From Fasciolopsis buskii (taxonomy: Eukaryota; Platyhelminthes; Trematoda; Plagiorchiida; Fasciolidae): 64,000 nt of DNA. The position numbers and the translations under genes were made by a program. How positions within the stretch are numbered: position 1 is the stretch's first letter; each line of letters begins with the position of its first letter. The stretch lies in assembly GCA_008360955.1 (NCBI GenBank), contig LUCM01000208.1, positions 103,854 to 167,853 of the forward strand. Reading direction: 5' to 3'. The notes under the pieces are model-generated. The model searched no databases. It was given only the letters and a program-made list of their open reading frames with translations, and was not told where the DNA came from. This document shows positions 1-12,000 of this stretch, piece by piece.

Positions 1-3000
1 TGCTATCACCGCATGAAATCAATAGCAGAAAGTCTGCAAATATGGAGGTAGAATTCCAGAATGTTGTTGACTATATTTCAGAGAACGATAGAACTAATCA
101 GTTTGGTCATATGACACACTTGCCTTCCATGGTAACTATGTGCTAGTCAAAAGTTAGCTCAGCTAACCATCGTGAGATACCATTATCTGCTACAGAAGTA
201 TGAGGTAAACGGCACAACTGAAAACGGACAGTCAGATCTGGAGTGAAAACTGGATATCCATAAGCTGAGTCTTTTCTGACTGTCAGCAATCCTAACTGGA
301 AGCGTATATTCGACGCGCGTAGGGGACTGAGTGGAACAACCTTCGCAAAAAAGCTAAAGAGTTTGGCTACTTGATTGTATTAAGTAGTAATTTCGTGGCG
401 CAGTTGTTCTGTTTCCTCTCGGAAAACTGTTTGGAATCCACTGCTGAATTTGAAACTGAGACAACTGTCTCTGATTTCAAAATAAGTCGGAGTGATCTAT
501 TCTACTAACAGTTTTGTTGAAAATTTTAACTGCTGAATTTTCTACTTAATCATAAATAATCTTAGGGCCATTACGAAATATGAATTACTTAGTCGAAAGT
601 TGATTATCTTTCCCGAATTGTTCACTTCACGACAGTCTAGGTAGTACAGCATTTTAAATGACTTTTATTTAGTTTGAATAATCAGCTTGAAACCTGCATT
701 AATCTTTCTTATCCAACATCAATTCTACAAAATTTCGCGTGAACGTCACATTGGAGGTAATCCGAGAGCAGAATGCCGCTGGGCTGTTGAAACAATAAAG
801 CATTGCCGTTTTTCTGTTTTTGAGAAGTCTGCGTTTCATGGATAAAGGTACCGAAATTCTGTCACGTTTCAAATCTGGCTGAAGAAGTTGGGTGCATTTG
901 TTAAGTTTGCGCCGTTTCGCCAAACTCTAGTAAATCCAAAGCTAGTGGAATTAAAATTCCGATCATCAGTAGAACGCAAAAGCTTCATTCGCCTGCTTCG
1001 CAGTTGACACGTGTGCTTATCCTGAACTTGATTTTTACACGGACTCAGATTCGGTGCTTAAAGATGAATATTTCTCCCTCCAGGGAGTCCTGCCATATAT
1101 AATTTTAATTTATTCATACTTGAAAAGCTGTGGAACTCGCAAGGACTCAACCCATGCAAACTAGATGGTTCTCCGGTAGATCTTGTTCTCGCCATGTTTG
1201 AGGTCATGTGATAACGCAATTTACGTAAGTAATGAATAATTCTTAAATGAAATCGTCGAAACTCTCCGGAGAGGCCTCGTTGCTCAGCTGGTAGAGAGTA
1301 CTTGGTGTACGTGCGTGAGTTCGAACCTTGCTCATTTTGAACGCTGCATACGTCGGCCAATTATTCGTGTATCAAATCTGGGAAAGATCATTTTTATGCC
1401 TTTGTGTCGACTTTACGGATGCTCACATTGCAATGCTGCATGTCAATTAGAATACTTTGTACACTCCTGAGGTACTAGAGGGATCTAACAGCTTCTCCGG
1501 AGATGTACTTGTTAAAGTAGCTGTAACTTGCAAAATTACTAGCAAATCCATTGCAGGCACACATTTCGGGATAGTTAGCAGATCCCGTACATTTACCGTA
1601 ACTTGTAATGAGCGTGACTTCTGTTGGGAATCGGGACTGGGGTCCAAGTGAATGAAGTGACAAAACACGGGACAGCTAAAAATAAAGTGACAATATGGAC
1701 GGATGGCACGGTGGATAAAGTCACTTGGGCAGACTGTTAAACAATCACAAAGCTAGGTGGATCACTGAACTAGTAGAAACAAATAAATTTGCTTGCTTTT
1801 GGAGGTAATAAGGTGAAAACCAATAAGGACAATTTATTACGGATCAAACCGGAGTCACTTCAAAAGTAGAGCAGTGTACTTGTGCTTTAAACGGGCGGGT
1901 AAAAGGAATGTTTGCTTTTCCATCACACTCAGATTTGAATGCTTCCTTAGACACAGTGGACCCAGCGTAATTGTGTGACGTCATTGCTATGAATACGTCT
2001 ACATAGGTGCTATTTTTCTTCAAAAGTTTCAGTTCTATACGCCCAGTTTTATCGCAATTACCAAGCTTAAGGACTTCTTTAAAACACCTTGCTGCTATTC
2101 ATGCTGGTTATTATCAGTTCTCACATGTTATCTGTTCTAACTTACCCGGATGTATTTGTACACACCAGAGGACATCTGTCGAGCAAACATTTTTCCATTA
2201 AGCCCCTCTAGCTAGGATTAAAATGTTTTCACTCTTTACTTTCAAAGCTTCTCACTCCGATTTTAGTGGTGACAGGGCGCAGTTACATATTAATCAAATA
2301 TCTTGCTAAACTACAAACCTTTACCGAGGCGTCTACAACCGAAAGTTGAATGTAAAGAGACTTATTTTTAACTTGTACTGAACACGATGGACATCATTTT
2401 TCAAACAGACTACCACCATCTCATTTACTTTGAACATTCGTGTTAATGGCAAACCTTAGTTTCATGGCTCTGGACGGAAGTAATTGCTGAAAACGATGAG
2501 AAAGAATTCAACACCGGTTGAGATAATAGGGTCGGTGAGCAAGACCACTGTGAAGAATGATGTGTGTTTACTAAACAAAGTTATTTCGCCTTGCGTTAGC
2601 CAAGAGAATGATGAAGGTCAAAGACAAAAACTATAATATCTTCAAGATAAAATTCGAGTGCACATAGTGGGACACGAAAATTCCAAGGTTTGTTGTAGTC
2701 AATTAGTAAATGAAGTCAAACGGACTGAGTGCAGCTCAACCAACCAAAAGAATCGGTTGGACTAAAAAGAAATAAGTACCAGTTTCCGATGAACACGAAC
2801 CTCCAAAAACTATTTGATCAGGATTCTTTTTCATCACCGTTGACATTTTCCCTGGGTTTTATTTGGAGCACAGAAAAACTAGGGGAATTTTTCTTTGATT
2901 TTCAGTTAAAACTAAGGTACAGGGGTAAAAATTTACGAAGTATGTGAACTCTCCTACCTAGTTACTTACACCGTTCAGTAGTAGTAGTAGTATGTTTAAT

Positions 3001-3595
3001 TGACTTACTGATTTACGTTTTGCTCAAGAATTTAAGAATTTTATGACTTATCATTATCACTTATCATTAGCTGTCCTAGAAGCTGGAGTTTGTCACGTTA
3101 CTTTCCCCCGTAAATCGTCAGACGGGTCTACATGAAGTGACTCAGAATGACAAGAAAAATTTTGCCACCTTGATTAGAATATGGCAAACAGAAGACCAGT
3201 GCTAGAAAACGATGCATTTTCACCGCTGATTTTTCTCAATATTTTATCCGTATTCCGTAAGTTTTGATGAAATTGCATCAATCTTACGTAATTATATTCA
3301 TTAAGTGGAACCAAGAAGACTGATTCAGTTAACAAATCAAAATCCAGTCTCATTTTCTCAAGTTCCGGACTGTCAATGCCGAGATAGGAGGCGGAACTTA
3401 GTAGAAAACTTTCGTATGAGTCTAAGATTTTGGTTATCCGGATTGGGCAATATCATTTTCTAGCTCAAAAGTTTACTTAGTACAAACCATTTACATCCTG
3501 GTTACCTCGTTTAATTTACAAAACGTTTTGCCATTATTCATCTAAAGCGTAAATCAATATCATTTCTCAAAACACTTGGATTTACTGTCAGAATT
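1..3595. other. Non-coding, no gene seen apart from the SINE head
   Basis: AT-rich sequence with stops in all frames; the longest open frames (around 700-920, 1450-1670 and 2730-2950) lack splice context or recognisable motifs. A short run of about five GTA/AGT triplets lies near 2,978. Nothing else supported. Confidence 0.5.
1273..1345 (+). repeat. tRNA-like SINE head
   Basis: Contains a box-A-like tgctcagctggtagag and a box-B-like gagttcgaacc about 30 bp apart, the layout of a tRNA-derived RNA polymerase III promoter. It lacks a clean acceptor stem, so it is read as a SINE head, not a functional tRNA gene. The extent of its tail is not defined. Confidence 0.5.
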
Positions 3596-3679
3596 ATTTA
3601 GAATAGGGTAATCCCGGTCCTACATTTACTCGGGTCTGCCAACCTTACACCGGCCCGCAAATTTCAACTTTACATTCAG

Positions 3680-3897
3680 AGGATCACTACACATCACACT
3701 ATGCAAGTACAAATGTGTCCAAGATGATCAAGCTTAAGATTCAACAATTTGCCTGGGCTTTGGACACAATTCCAGTTACTTATGAAATGGCTTCACAATA
3801 TCTGGAGGGTTTCTTTAGTCCTCCAAGTATTACTTATACCCAGTACATGGAAGTTGATGACAGAAGTTGGCGATTGTTACAGACTAAAAATGGATAG
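3680..3897 (+). CDS. Candidate terminal exon, unknown protein
   Basis: Acceptor tacattcag is followed by a 72-codon open frame ending in TAG. It includes IKLKIQQFAWALDTIPVTYE and a C-terminal VDDRSWRLLQTKNG. Residue composition looks like protein, not random translation, but I recognise no family. It is transcribed toward the Kv-beta 3' end, so it could be the end of a convergent neighbour. Confidence 0.35.
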
Positions 3898-6000
3898 CAT
3901 CACAAAAATGAGCGTGGCGGAAGTAAATTTCAACTCCTCGATGCTTATTTTAGCATTTGCTTTCTTTCAGTTGACCGGTGTTTGAGGTGAATGAAAACAA
4001 GGTGACAGCCTAAATCAACTGAATGTTTACAACGTTCGGATATCTGTCTGCTGTGTGCATTTGTTTGTCCTTGTTTTGACGCCTAGGTTACTCTGACCAA
4101 TCGATTCTAGCCCAAAAGGTGGAGGGTCACGAGATGTTCCATATAAATGTTCATTGCACCAAACGAGGTAATTGCGGTCGCGAGATGAGGATAAAGTATG
4201 AATAAAACTTTTCCTATCCAGATATGTCAGTGGAAACACCACAAGTTAAGACTCGTAAATTTGTCGGCTGATGAGTTTTTTTCCCAGGTATTAGCAGCGA
4301 GTGTTAGTAGGTGAAGTCCGCTATTCATTCGTTCCCACGGAATAAGAAAGAATGCAGACATCGGGGAAGATAAACTCCATAAATTGTCATTCTTGTGTAA
4401 AAATGGCTTCCGTGGTTGACCCGAGTGAATACATTTCCAGACAAATTTTATGTGGGTCAGTCGAAACACGCCACCAACTAACTGAAAGGTAAGAAGCCTC
4501 GCTAATCTGTTTGCTCTAGACGTATAGGTGGCCTAAACAGCAGTTCAGGTTATAACTAATTAATCTCGACAGCAATAGTTTCGCTGCACATAACAGACAA
4601 TATTAGGGCTTCTCGAATTGACAGAGGAATGAGTCCCATGGTATTTTGTCCAATAGATACTGTATATTTATTCTACACAATTCCAGGACTGTATTCACAC
4701 GGTTTCTCATTTTATTCCAATTAAGCTAAGGTCGCATGCGAATACTGTTGAGATTCTGAAAATCTGGGGTTTTGCGAATATTTTTAATTCTAGCGGCACA
4801 AAAAAGCACGACCGACCGGGTTGAATCTTTACCGTTCCTAAGCGTGTTTAATACAAATAGGAAGGGCCGGCTTTATTCTTCGATCTGTTGTGAATATGAT
4901 TGATCAATGAAAGACGTTTTGTCAAATGAACACCACGTGGAGGACAAACTCAGTGAACAATTTTTCTTTTTACCTTGCTGAGAATTTATGTGAACGTTTG
5001 AGGAATGCACAGGTCGCTGCTTACGCCGTCAGACCCAAATTGTGTAACAAATGTTTAGTGACACAGTTATGACCAGATAAAGTGGAAAAATATCACGAAT
5101 ACAAGGGTTAGCTGATGCTCGGTTGTATGATCAAAAGAAACGAGTTCAACTAATTTGCAAAGCAGTTAGAATAAAACAAGTAAATTAAAGTTAAAACATG
5201 TCAACAAAAGTCCTGGTGCAAAACAAACGATCAAGCCATTTAAGGAAATTATGCGCTTGCATACCCAGGTGCAACTCATCGAGTCGAAACGCGAGTAACA
5301 AAGCCATAACGTTTCTTGGACATTGTGAATAGGGAATTTTATTCAAGAAATTATTCATAAGTAGAGGTCTCAGTTTATTGCCGTTTGGACGGTAATTGAA
5401 GCTCTTTTCTGATGATGAATAATGGCCTGTCGCTGCGGTCTGGAGGATACGTTGTGTGTTGAACATATTCCACGGGGGTAGGAATCAGAACTACTTTCCA
5501 TTTTTGACCCATACACAGCAAAACTGGTATTCTAGATTATACAATACAATGTCGTGGATTAGGTATTTACAACAAAGTGACAGGCACGGTGACAGTGGAG
5601 GACAATTGGTCGTGTAAGACGATGAAAAATAGTTTACTAACTTTGTTCTGTTCCGTTCGCATTCCCGGAAAAATAGTGCCAGAATGAAAGTCGAGAGCGG
5701 TATTGATTGCAGGTAATTCATTCTTTGTTTCTCACTCGATCGTATATATGGAGAAATAGCCACAAAAGAAATCAAATCACTATTCACAATATTCAGCTGC
5801 AGAAAATCTATTGTTCGGGACACGGGAAACCCGTTCCACAAACGGTCACACACACAAACGAGGAAACGGGATTTCCTGTGGAAAAAAAACATGCGGGTTG
5901 ACAGAACGATAGACAGAAAAAGGAGCCGTGCGCTTTGGAGCTGAATAAAATGGTGGTCGGAGGGTAGAAATAAAAGTCTTGCTGATGTGTTTACAATCTA
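3898..6000. other. Intergenic / Kv-beta 3' flank
   Basis: Several open frames of 60-130 codons on the minus strand (4,227-4,469; 5,191-5,466; 5,491-5,892) have no recognisable motif and no convincing splice sites. Part of this stretch is probably Kv-beta 3' UTR. Nothing further supported. Confidence 0.4.
5338..5343 (-). promoter_or_regulatory. Nearest canonical poly(A) signal downstream of the Kv-beta stop
   Basis: AATAAA on the minus strand (tttatt on plus), about 665 bp past the Kv-beta stop. It is the first exact hexamer I see going downstream; a variant signal nearer the stop could be used instead. Confidence 0.3.
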
Positions 6001-6007
6001 TTTTTTT

Positions 6008-6088
6008 CTAAAGAAAACCTTCAGAAGAATCCGGGGTTAGAATACACTCAATCTCCGTAAGTATGCTCAAATTCAGTCGTGGTAAAAC
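6008..6088 (-). CDS. Kv-beta exon K (terminal, 81 nt with stop)
   Basis: Encodes [17 protein letters not shown] then TPDSSEGFL and a TAG stop. Aligns with family [22 protein letters not shown]. Acceptor is a strong T tract ending tttcag. The tail after the helix is shorter than, and different from, the vertebrate YSKKDYRS end. Confidence 0.95.
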   Translation of the reverse strand, partial: VLPRLNLSILTEIECILTPDSSEGFL

Positions 6089-9000
6089 CTGAAAAGGAGA
6101 AAAATATTTGATGACACGGGTAACTATGTTCAACGTTGGTTTGCCGATGATGTTCTCCGTTAATCGTAAGATAATTTTATTAGTCATCACATCTTTTACC
6201 CTTCGGGATCTTATTGGTTCTGGAGCAAACTAGTGAAATAAACTTCTAGAAGTATACAATTTCATTTCGTTTAACCGGAAGGCATATCAGCATCCAACAG
6301 CCTTCATATCTAATGGTATGAGCGAACACAGGAGTGATGGTACTCGCTTTTGCACTTGGTTAATCACTTTCCAAGTATTGATAATTCTTCTTTTTGAATT
6401 TGATTACAATTGACAGAATAAAGGAGGGTACATGAACTCAAAAGAAAGAGATCTTTTGAGCAAAATACTCTTTCTTATCTTGTCGCGCTTATCGGGTTTC
6501 AATTAAAGAAATCGAATTATGCTGGGCTCTTCAACAAGTCACGCTAGTAAACATAGTTTTGATCAAGTTCACTAGAACTACTAGCGCTATAATCGTCTAG
6601 TACATTGATGAAAGAGCAAACTCACTAACCGTTATTGATTCAAGATTTTCTTGTAACTGGTCCACTGTTGCTGCACCAATTAGGACGGAACTCACGAACG
6701 GAGTTCTCAAACACCAGGCTGAAATTCACAGAGTGCAGTGTTCGTGGTAAGGTTTTCTTGAGTTGAAAATTTGAGACATTTATTTATTTAATAGGGTCTT
6801 TAATTGAAATCGCTTACAACGTCAGAGGATGGCGTCAGTGTTTGAGTTTGGTAGCCACGAACAAAATAAATCCCTTAAAAATAAGCCATATTTGATTTCG
6901 TTGTTTGAAAACTGGCAATTAGTCTTAGTTGCAATTTGATCATAAAATTCTGTCTTTGTGAATTTAACGTGCGCATCGTTTTTATTCAAATCAGTTGGAT
7001 GTAAACTTATTTATGATCAAGCTGAGGTATTGAATAAATCGTGGTCATCCTCTTACTCCGTTTGACCGAAAACACAGAGACAAAAATTTCTTCCCGTATT
7101 TGATCCATAAGGCCATCACGGTATGGCGTAAAATGACAATTGTTGTCAAATGAATTGAATAATAAGATCTACCGAGTGTCAGTTAATTCGAGGTGAATGA
7201 AACCGGTGTCTTGATTGTATGAGGGGTTTTGGATGGCCCAGTGATTTAACTGTCTTTAGTGATAATGAAATAAACTGATATGGTTAATCATTCTCATAAT
7301 GTAGTCAGAAAACATGCTACTCTTGGAATCCATGTGAAGAAAATTCTTTAACTAGATAAATGGTCCGTAGTTTAGTAGTCCGAACAAGGTGGTCTTGATT
7401 TCGTTCCAGCTGGAGTGCTGTTGTTTCAGTAATATTGCGTTGACGGAAGCCTAAAACCTCCGTCTTTACGGACATGCATGTAATTGACCTAGTAAATTAT
7501 TAATGGACCATAGTCTTCCAAATTCCTTCCTGATAAATGAGTTTCCCGCAGTATTCTACAACGGAATTCCACAGCTTGCTAAAGAGGTTTTATATCCCCG
7601 GGTCAGAAACGATGTGAAGGAAAAAAGTGTGGATTGTTTCTTGATAGTTTACTATTTCTGACAAATGATTGTTGTGTGGGATCAGTCAGCTCCCAAGTTA
7701 AGACCAATGTCGCCTTACACAATCGGAAAATACGGTCCGAAAATTGAAATACTAAAATATCCTAGCCCAAGGCGCCAGTGTAGCTATTATGGTCTTTGGC
7801 GGAACTGTGAATGTCACGGAGATCGACCGCATGTCCGAATATTTTACACCCAGTTATCGATTTAGGGCAATAGCAGAGCTATGCAATTTCTTAGACAAAG
7901 CAAAAAATGAGAGGTATTCCATAACGAATTCTAGTAATAACACAAAGCACATAGGTAATAATTATCATTTGCATATTTACTAACAGCAAATTTCTGATAA
8001 AAGGGATACTGTTTCAGTGTCTTCTGAAATATGACGAAACGGTGGTTTTTCCAATTGGTTTTATCGTGTCTGAGGACAAAACATCATTTTCATTTATTTC
8101 AATTGCTGGATTGCAGAGAACAAGCTGGATTGTGACATGCAAACCAAACAGTCCAACAGTAGTTTATTCGAGACTCCGTGTGTGTATATCAGCGGTATTG
8201 ATGGAGAGTGTTAAAACGACAAAAGAAACAGATAAAACCAATAACTGGGGGCAACGAGTATGAAAACGACTAGTTACTCACCTAATAAGTATAGTATTAA
8301 AAATAACTGTCCTGAACCATTGTGTCTTTAGATACCTTTATGATGTGCTTTAACAGTAGGTGATTGGAATTAGGTTCGATGAAACTACCACGGGCCTCAG
8401 TTTTCAAAAGTGACGAAAAACCCATATTCATGCTGTTCTCTTAGGAATCAGTGGAAATCACTGCTTACTTTACCGGGATTAATGGCCCCAAATCCTGAGG
8501 GAACAACGGCTCACCTGACTATCTACTGTTGCATTCCCGTGTAGGTCTCAGAAAAGTGCTATTGAAAGAATCACCACCCTTATCCTTCACCGGCTTTGGT
8601 GCGATCGCAGAACTTGGTGGAAATATCGAAAGAGTTTTACAATATACGGTTTCTCACCTAGCTCAAACCGACCACACCGTGAATGTGACTAAAGCTTTCC
8701 GAGCCCTGTATAAGATCAGGGGTCAACAGTTTAGGTTGACAAATTGTTTTGTCTGAGCACATCAGAAGCTATCGTGATCCGTATTCACAATCTTCCTCCG
8801 TGTTCACGAAAAGAACGTATGGTTGCTCTTCAAATCCCCTGGTCCACCCTCCGTCGCAGTGCAAAGCATAGATCACGAAATAATTATCGCATCATGGCCG
8901 TTTGCTTTTGGATTATACAAGAAACACCACAAAACCCATCCCCACTAATTTTGTCCGATTAATCCAGTCTCTCTTAAAATTCTTTCCAATTTATCGTGAT

Positions 9001-12000
9001 GTAATATCACGAGTAAGGATCACAGGAAACGAATTTGTTCGCTAACTGGTTTCCTCCTGGGTTTCTCCTGGGTTTGTTCATTTTAATTCAGTGACAAAAA
9101 TCTATTTGCTCACTCGTCGCTGTCGAATTAAGCAGCAGATAATGCGCGCACGCACACACACACACATATATATAAATATATGTATACTTACCAATTGCGA
9201 GTTGCGCACACGTGCATTGGATTCGATTGGCCAGGTTGACCAATTGTCTTATCTGCTCAGAATGATTGCGTGCTTTACTGCTACTCACAACCCGATCCAG
9301 AAGTGCCGTCTGACCCTTGTTGTTTGCAAGTCGAAAGAAATTGTCATAAATCAGTGCAAAATAAACAGTCATGTACGACGAATAGGATTTAATCACGTAC
9401 AGGTTCAGGCATTCATTTCTGGTGGCATGAGTACGTCTACAGGCACTTAGTTTCACGCTGTTTGTTTGCACCAACTTCGCATTGGAAGAAAACATCGTTC
9501 GAGCAGAAAACCATGATTCCATCTAGACGGAATTTAATCGACCGCTTCATGGAATATGTCGTGGTAACGATGTTAGGAAAGCACTAGATCAATAGATTTT
9601 AGATGTAACTTGTGTTAGCAGGCTAAAAATGTTGCATGATAGATGTCCTTAGCAATAGAAATAGGTATATTACGTCTAGCATGGTTAGGAACATTTCGGA
9701 GGCTTACTGAAAGTTTGACGATAATTCACTGCTGAAAGGAGGGTATGCGAAGTCCCACCATGGTAAATGCCTAATCAGTTGTACAGAAGAAAACTTCAGG
9801 ACCCTGTAATAAACTCTGTCACTAAGGTAAAATAATATCTCCAATTTGATAGTGACGGGAAGATTTGCAAAATTCTTTGGCACGAACATCCAGTTCCGCC
9901 GGCCGTTGGTGATTGAATAAAAACTGAAAAGCTTAAAGTAGGTTGCATATTTCGACAAAAAATGACATTTCCACAAAATGTTTTGTCATTTCTGATAGTC
10001 ATTTTTCATTTAAGATGTTTAAGAATTGAAAGCAATGGTAAAACCCCGTCGATATCTGTTTTCCCAAGAAAGGTCTACTTTCCTGCTGTGGCTTACCCTA
10101 GTGAAAAGTTTATTAAAACCGCCGCACGCGAAATAAAATTTTACCTCTTGTTTTTTGGGCAAAATTAACCTTTGCAATTCAGTTAATAAAATAATCCGTA
10201 TTTGTAGTAATTCTAAAATTAAATTTCACCGGGAACAGTGTTCTCACGAGCATCTTTACATGAAGAAGAGCAATTTTGATCACTTCACAGTCACAGCAAC
10301 ATTTTCCAATCAATGCTTGGAAAAAATAAATAGAAACCTCATTACTAGCTACCTGAGACAGAAATGAGAATTTATATCATAAATGTAGGCTAAGTTTTTT
10401 CTAATTCAGCACACAGTGACGAATGTTTATTTCTTAACAAGATTCATTTGATTATCTATTTCTTTTATGGTTTATTTTAATTTTTGACTTTTAACCCACC
10501 TATTGTTCTGCCGTTTCAGACTGGCAAATGCCTCATCTACTATTCTATTCTTCAGCTCGTTTAAGTGAAGTTGTCAATAACTATAAGTACTGGGCACCGT
10601 AATATATAACTTAAGAGCCAGAAAGAACTGATGTTTCGTTGTTCCCGGAAGTCTGCAGTACTGGGGTGGATTCATCTTCACTTAACGATCGTTCAAACTG
10701 AACGTGAGCACACGTGATTGGAAGAGGATAACTGATAAGCTAAACGTACTGGCAATCAGCCGTTGGTGTAGCATCGGCGAGAGCAATAAATGCTTCTCGA
10801 TACAGCATCGTCGTTTGACTAGAAACCCATGGGGTATCGTATTCCGGTCTACCATTGTCGTAAGCGTGAAGCTGGATTCGGCTCCTCGTATACATCAGAA
10901 GTCGAGTTCATGCTTACCATGCTGCTTCATCTGAGTTCATCACGAGCAGTGGTGTTCGTCAAGGTTACTGAATTCCACTTTTTCTTTTTAATTTTTTCCT
11001 TAAGGTGGTCATGGAGATGGCCCTATCTCCATGTGAGAATAACGGCACTGATATTTAAGCGGACAGGAAACTTTGTGAATCAGAATGAGTAAATGATCCT
11101 GCACTAGTGAGGGAAGACCCAGATAAGTTGCTAATGTGATTTTTTAATCTCACACGTATTTCGAGTGAGTTTCGAACCCTCATAGTGCAAAATTCTGTTT
11201 CAGTATGGGTTGGCTCAAACCTTAGTCTTGGACCTACTGAAAGAGAAGTGAGTGAGGCGCAGATTTAGTTACTTGAGTAGTTGGATCTTAATTTATGGTT
11301 GTATATCGGATAAAATATCTTCCTTTATTCAGATGGCTCGATGCGTATCGGCTAATGTTGAGGCATCTGCGTGAAATCCGGTTGTCCATCAAAGAACGGG
11401 TGTACACAGCAAGAGCGAAATCGTTTCCGATGTGCAGATCAGAAGCATTCGTTTGAAGTAGACTTGCGGAGATTTTCAATGTTTGAACACCGCTGCTTCA
11501 GCATTATTCTTGGAATATGGTGGGTGACTCAGATGCATGGGTTTTGCTCACATGTTGAAAGGCGTGTTGAGCACTGTCGAAGCATGACAGTTTGTGATAT
11601 AAAAAGGTTAAATTTACTATAAAAGTTACAATGTCAGTCAACAGCACTTTCCATGCCCAGGAGATTTACCAGTTAGGACCAATCAAGCCAACTCCGTAAA
11701 TAAGACTCGTGCAAACAACTGAATGAAGGAACGTAGGAATTGCATTAATGCTTAAAGTAGGTGAAGTAATCGCGACAAATACTAGTTCTTTTTTTTCTTA
11801 AAATGCTCGCCCTTGGCTTCTGTGAATAAATATAAACAAAATTTCACAAAATTTCCTAGTTATGTAGAGTTCTTATCATCAGCTATGAAACGCGGCATAA
11901 GACAACACCAGTAACACAAGTGGTTTGAAATGTTGAACTAATCATTGAACTTTTAAGCCGCAAAAAACGATTTCATTCAGCAAGAGAGGGCTTTCCTTCT

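Noticed and set aside
4255..4300. ctgatgag motif suggesting a hammerhead ribozyme, as in schistosome SINEs
   Set aside because: No paired GAAA core or flanking stems could be found around it.
9088..9522. 144-codon minus-strand open frame taken as a single protein
   Set aside because: Only 9,192-9,315 is the Kv-beta exon; the rest reads through the intron microsatellite on one side and the upstream intron on the other.
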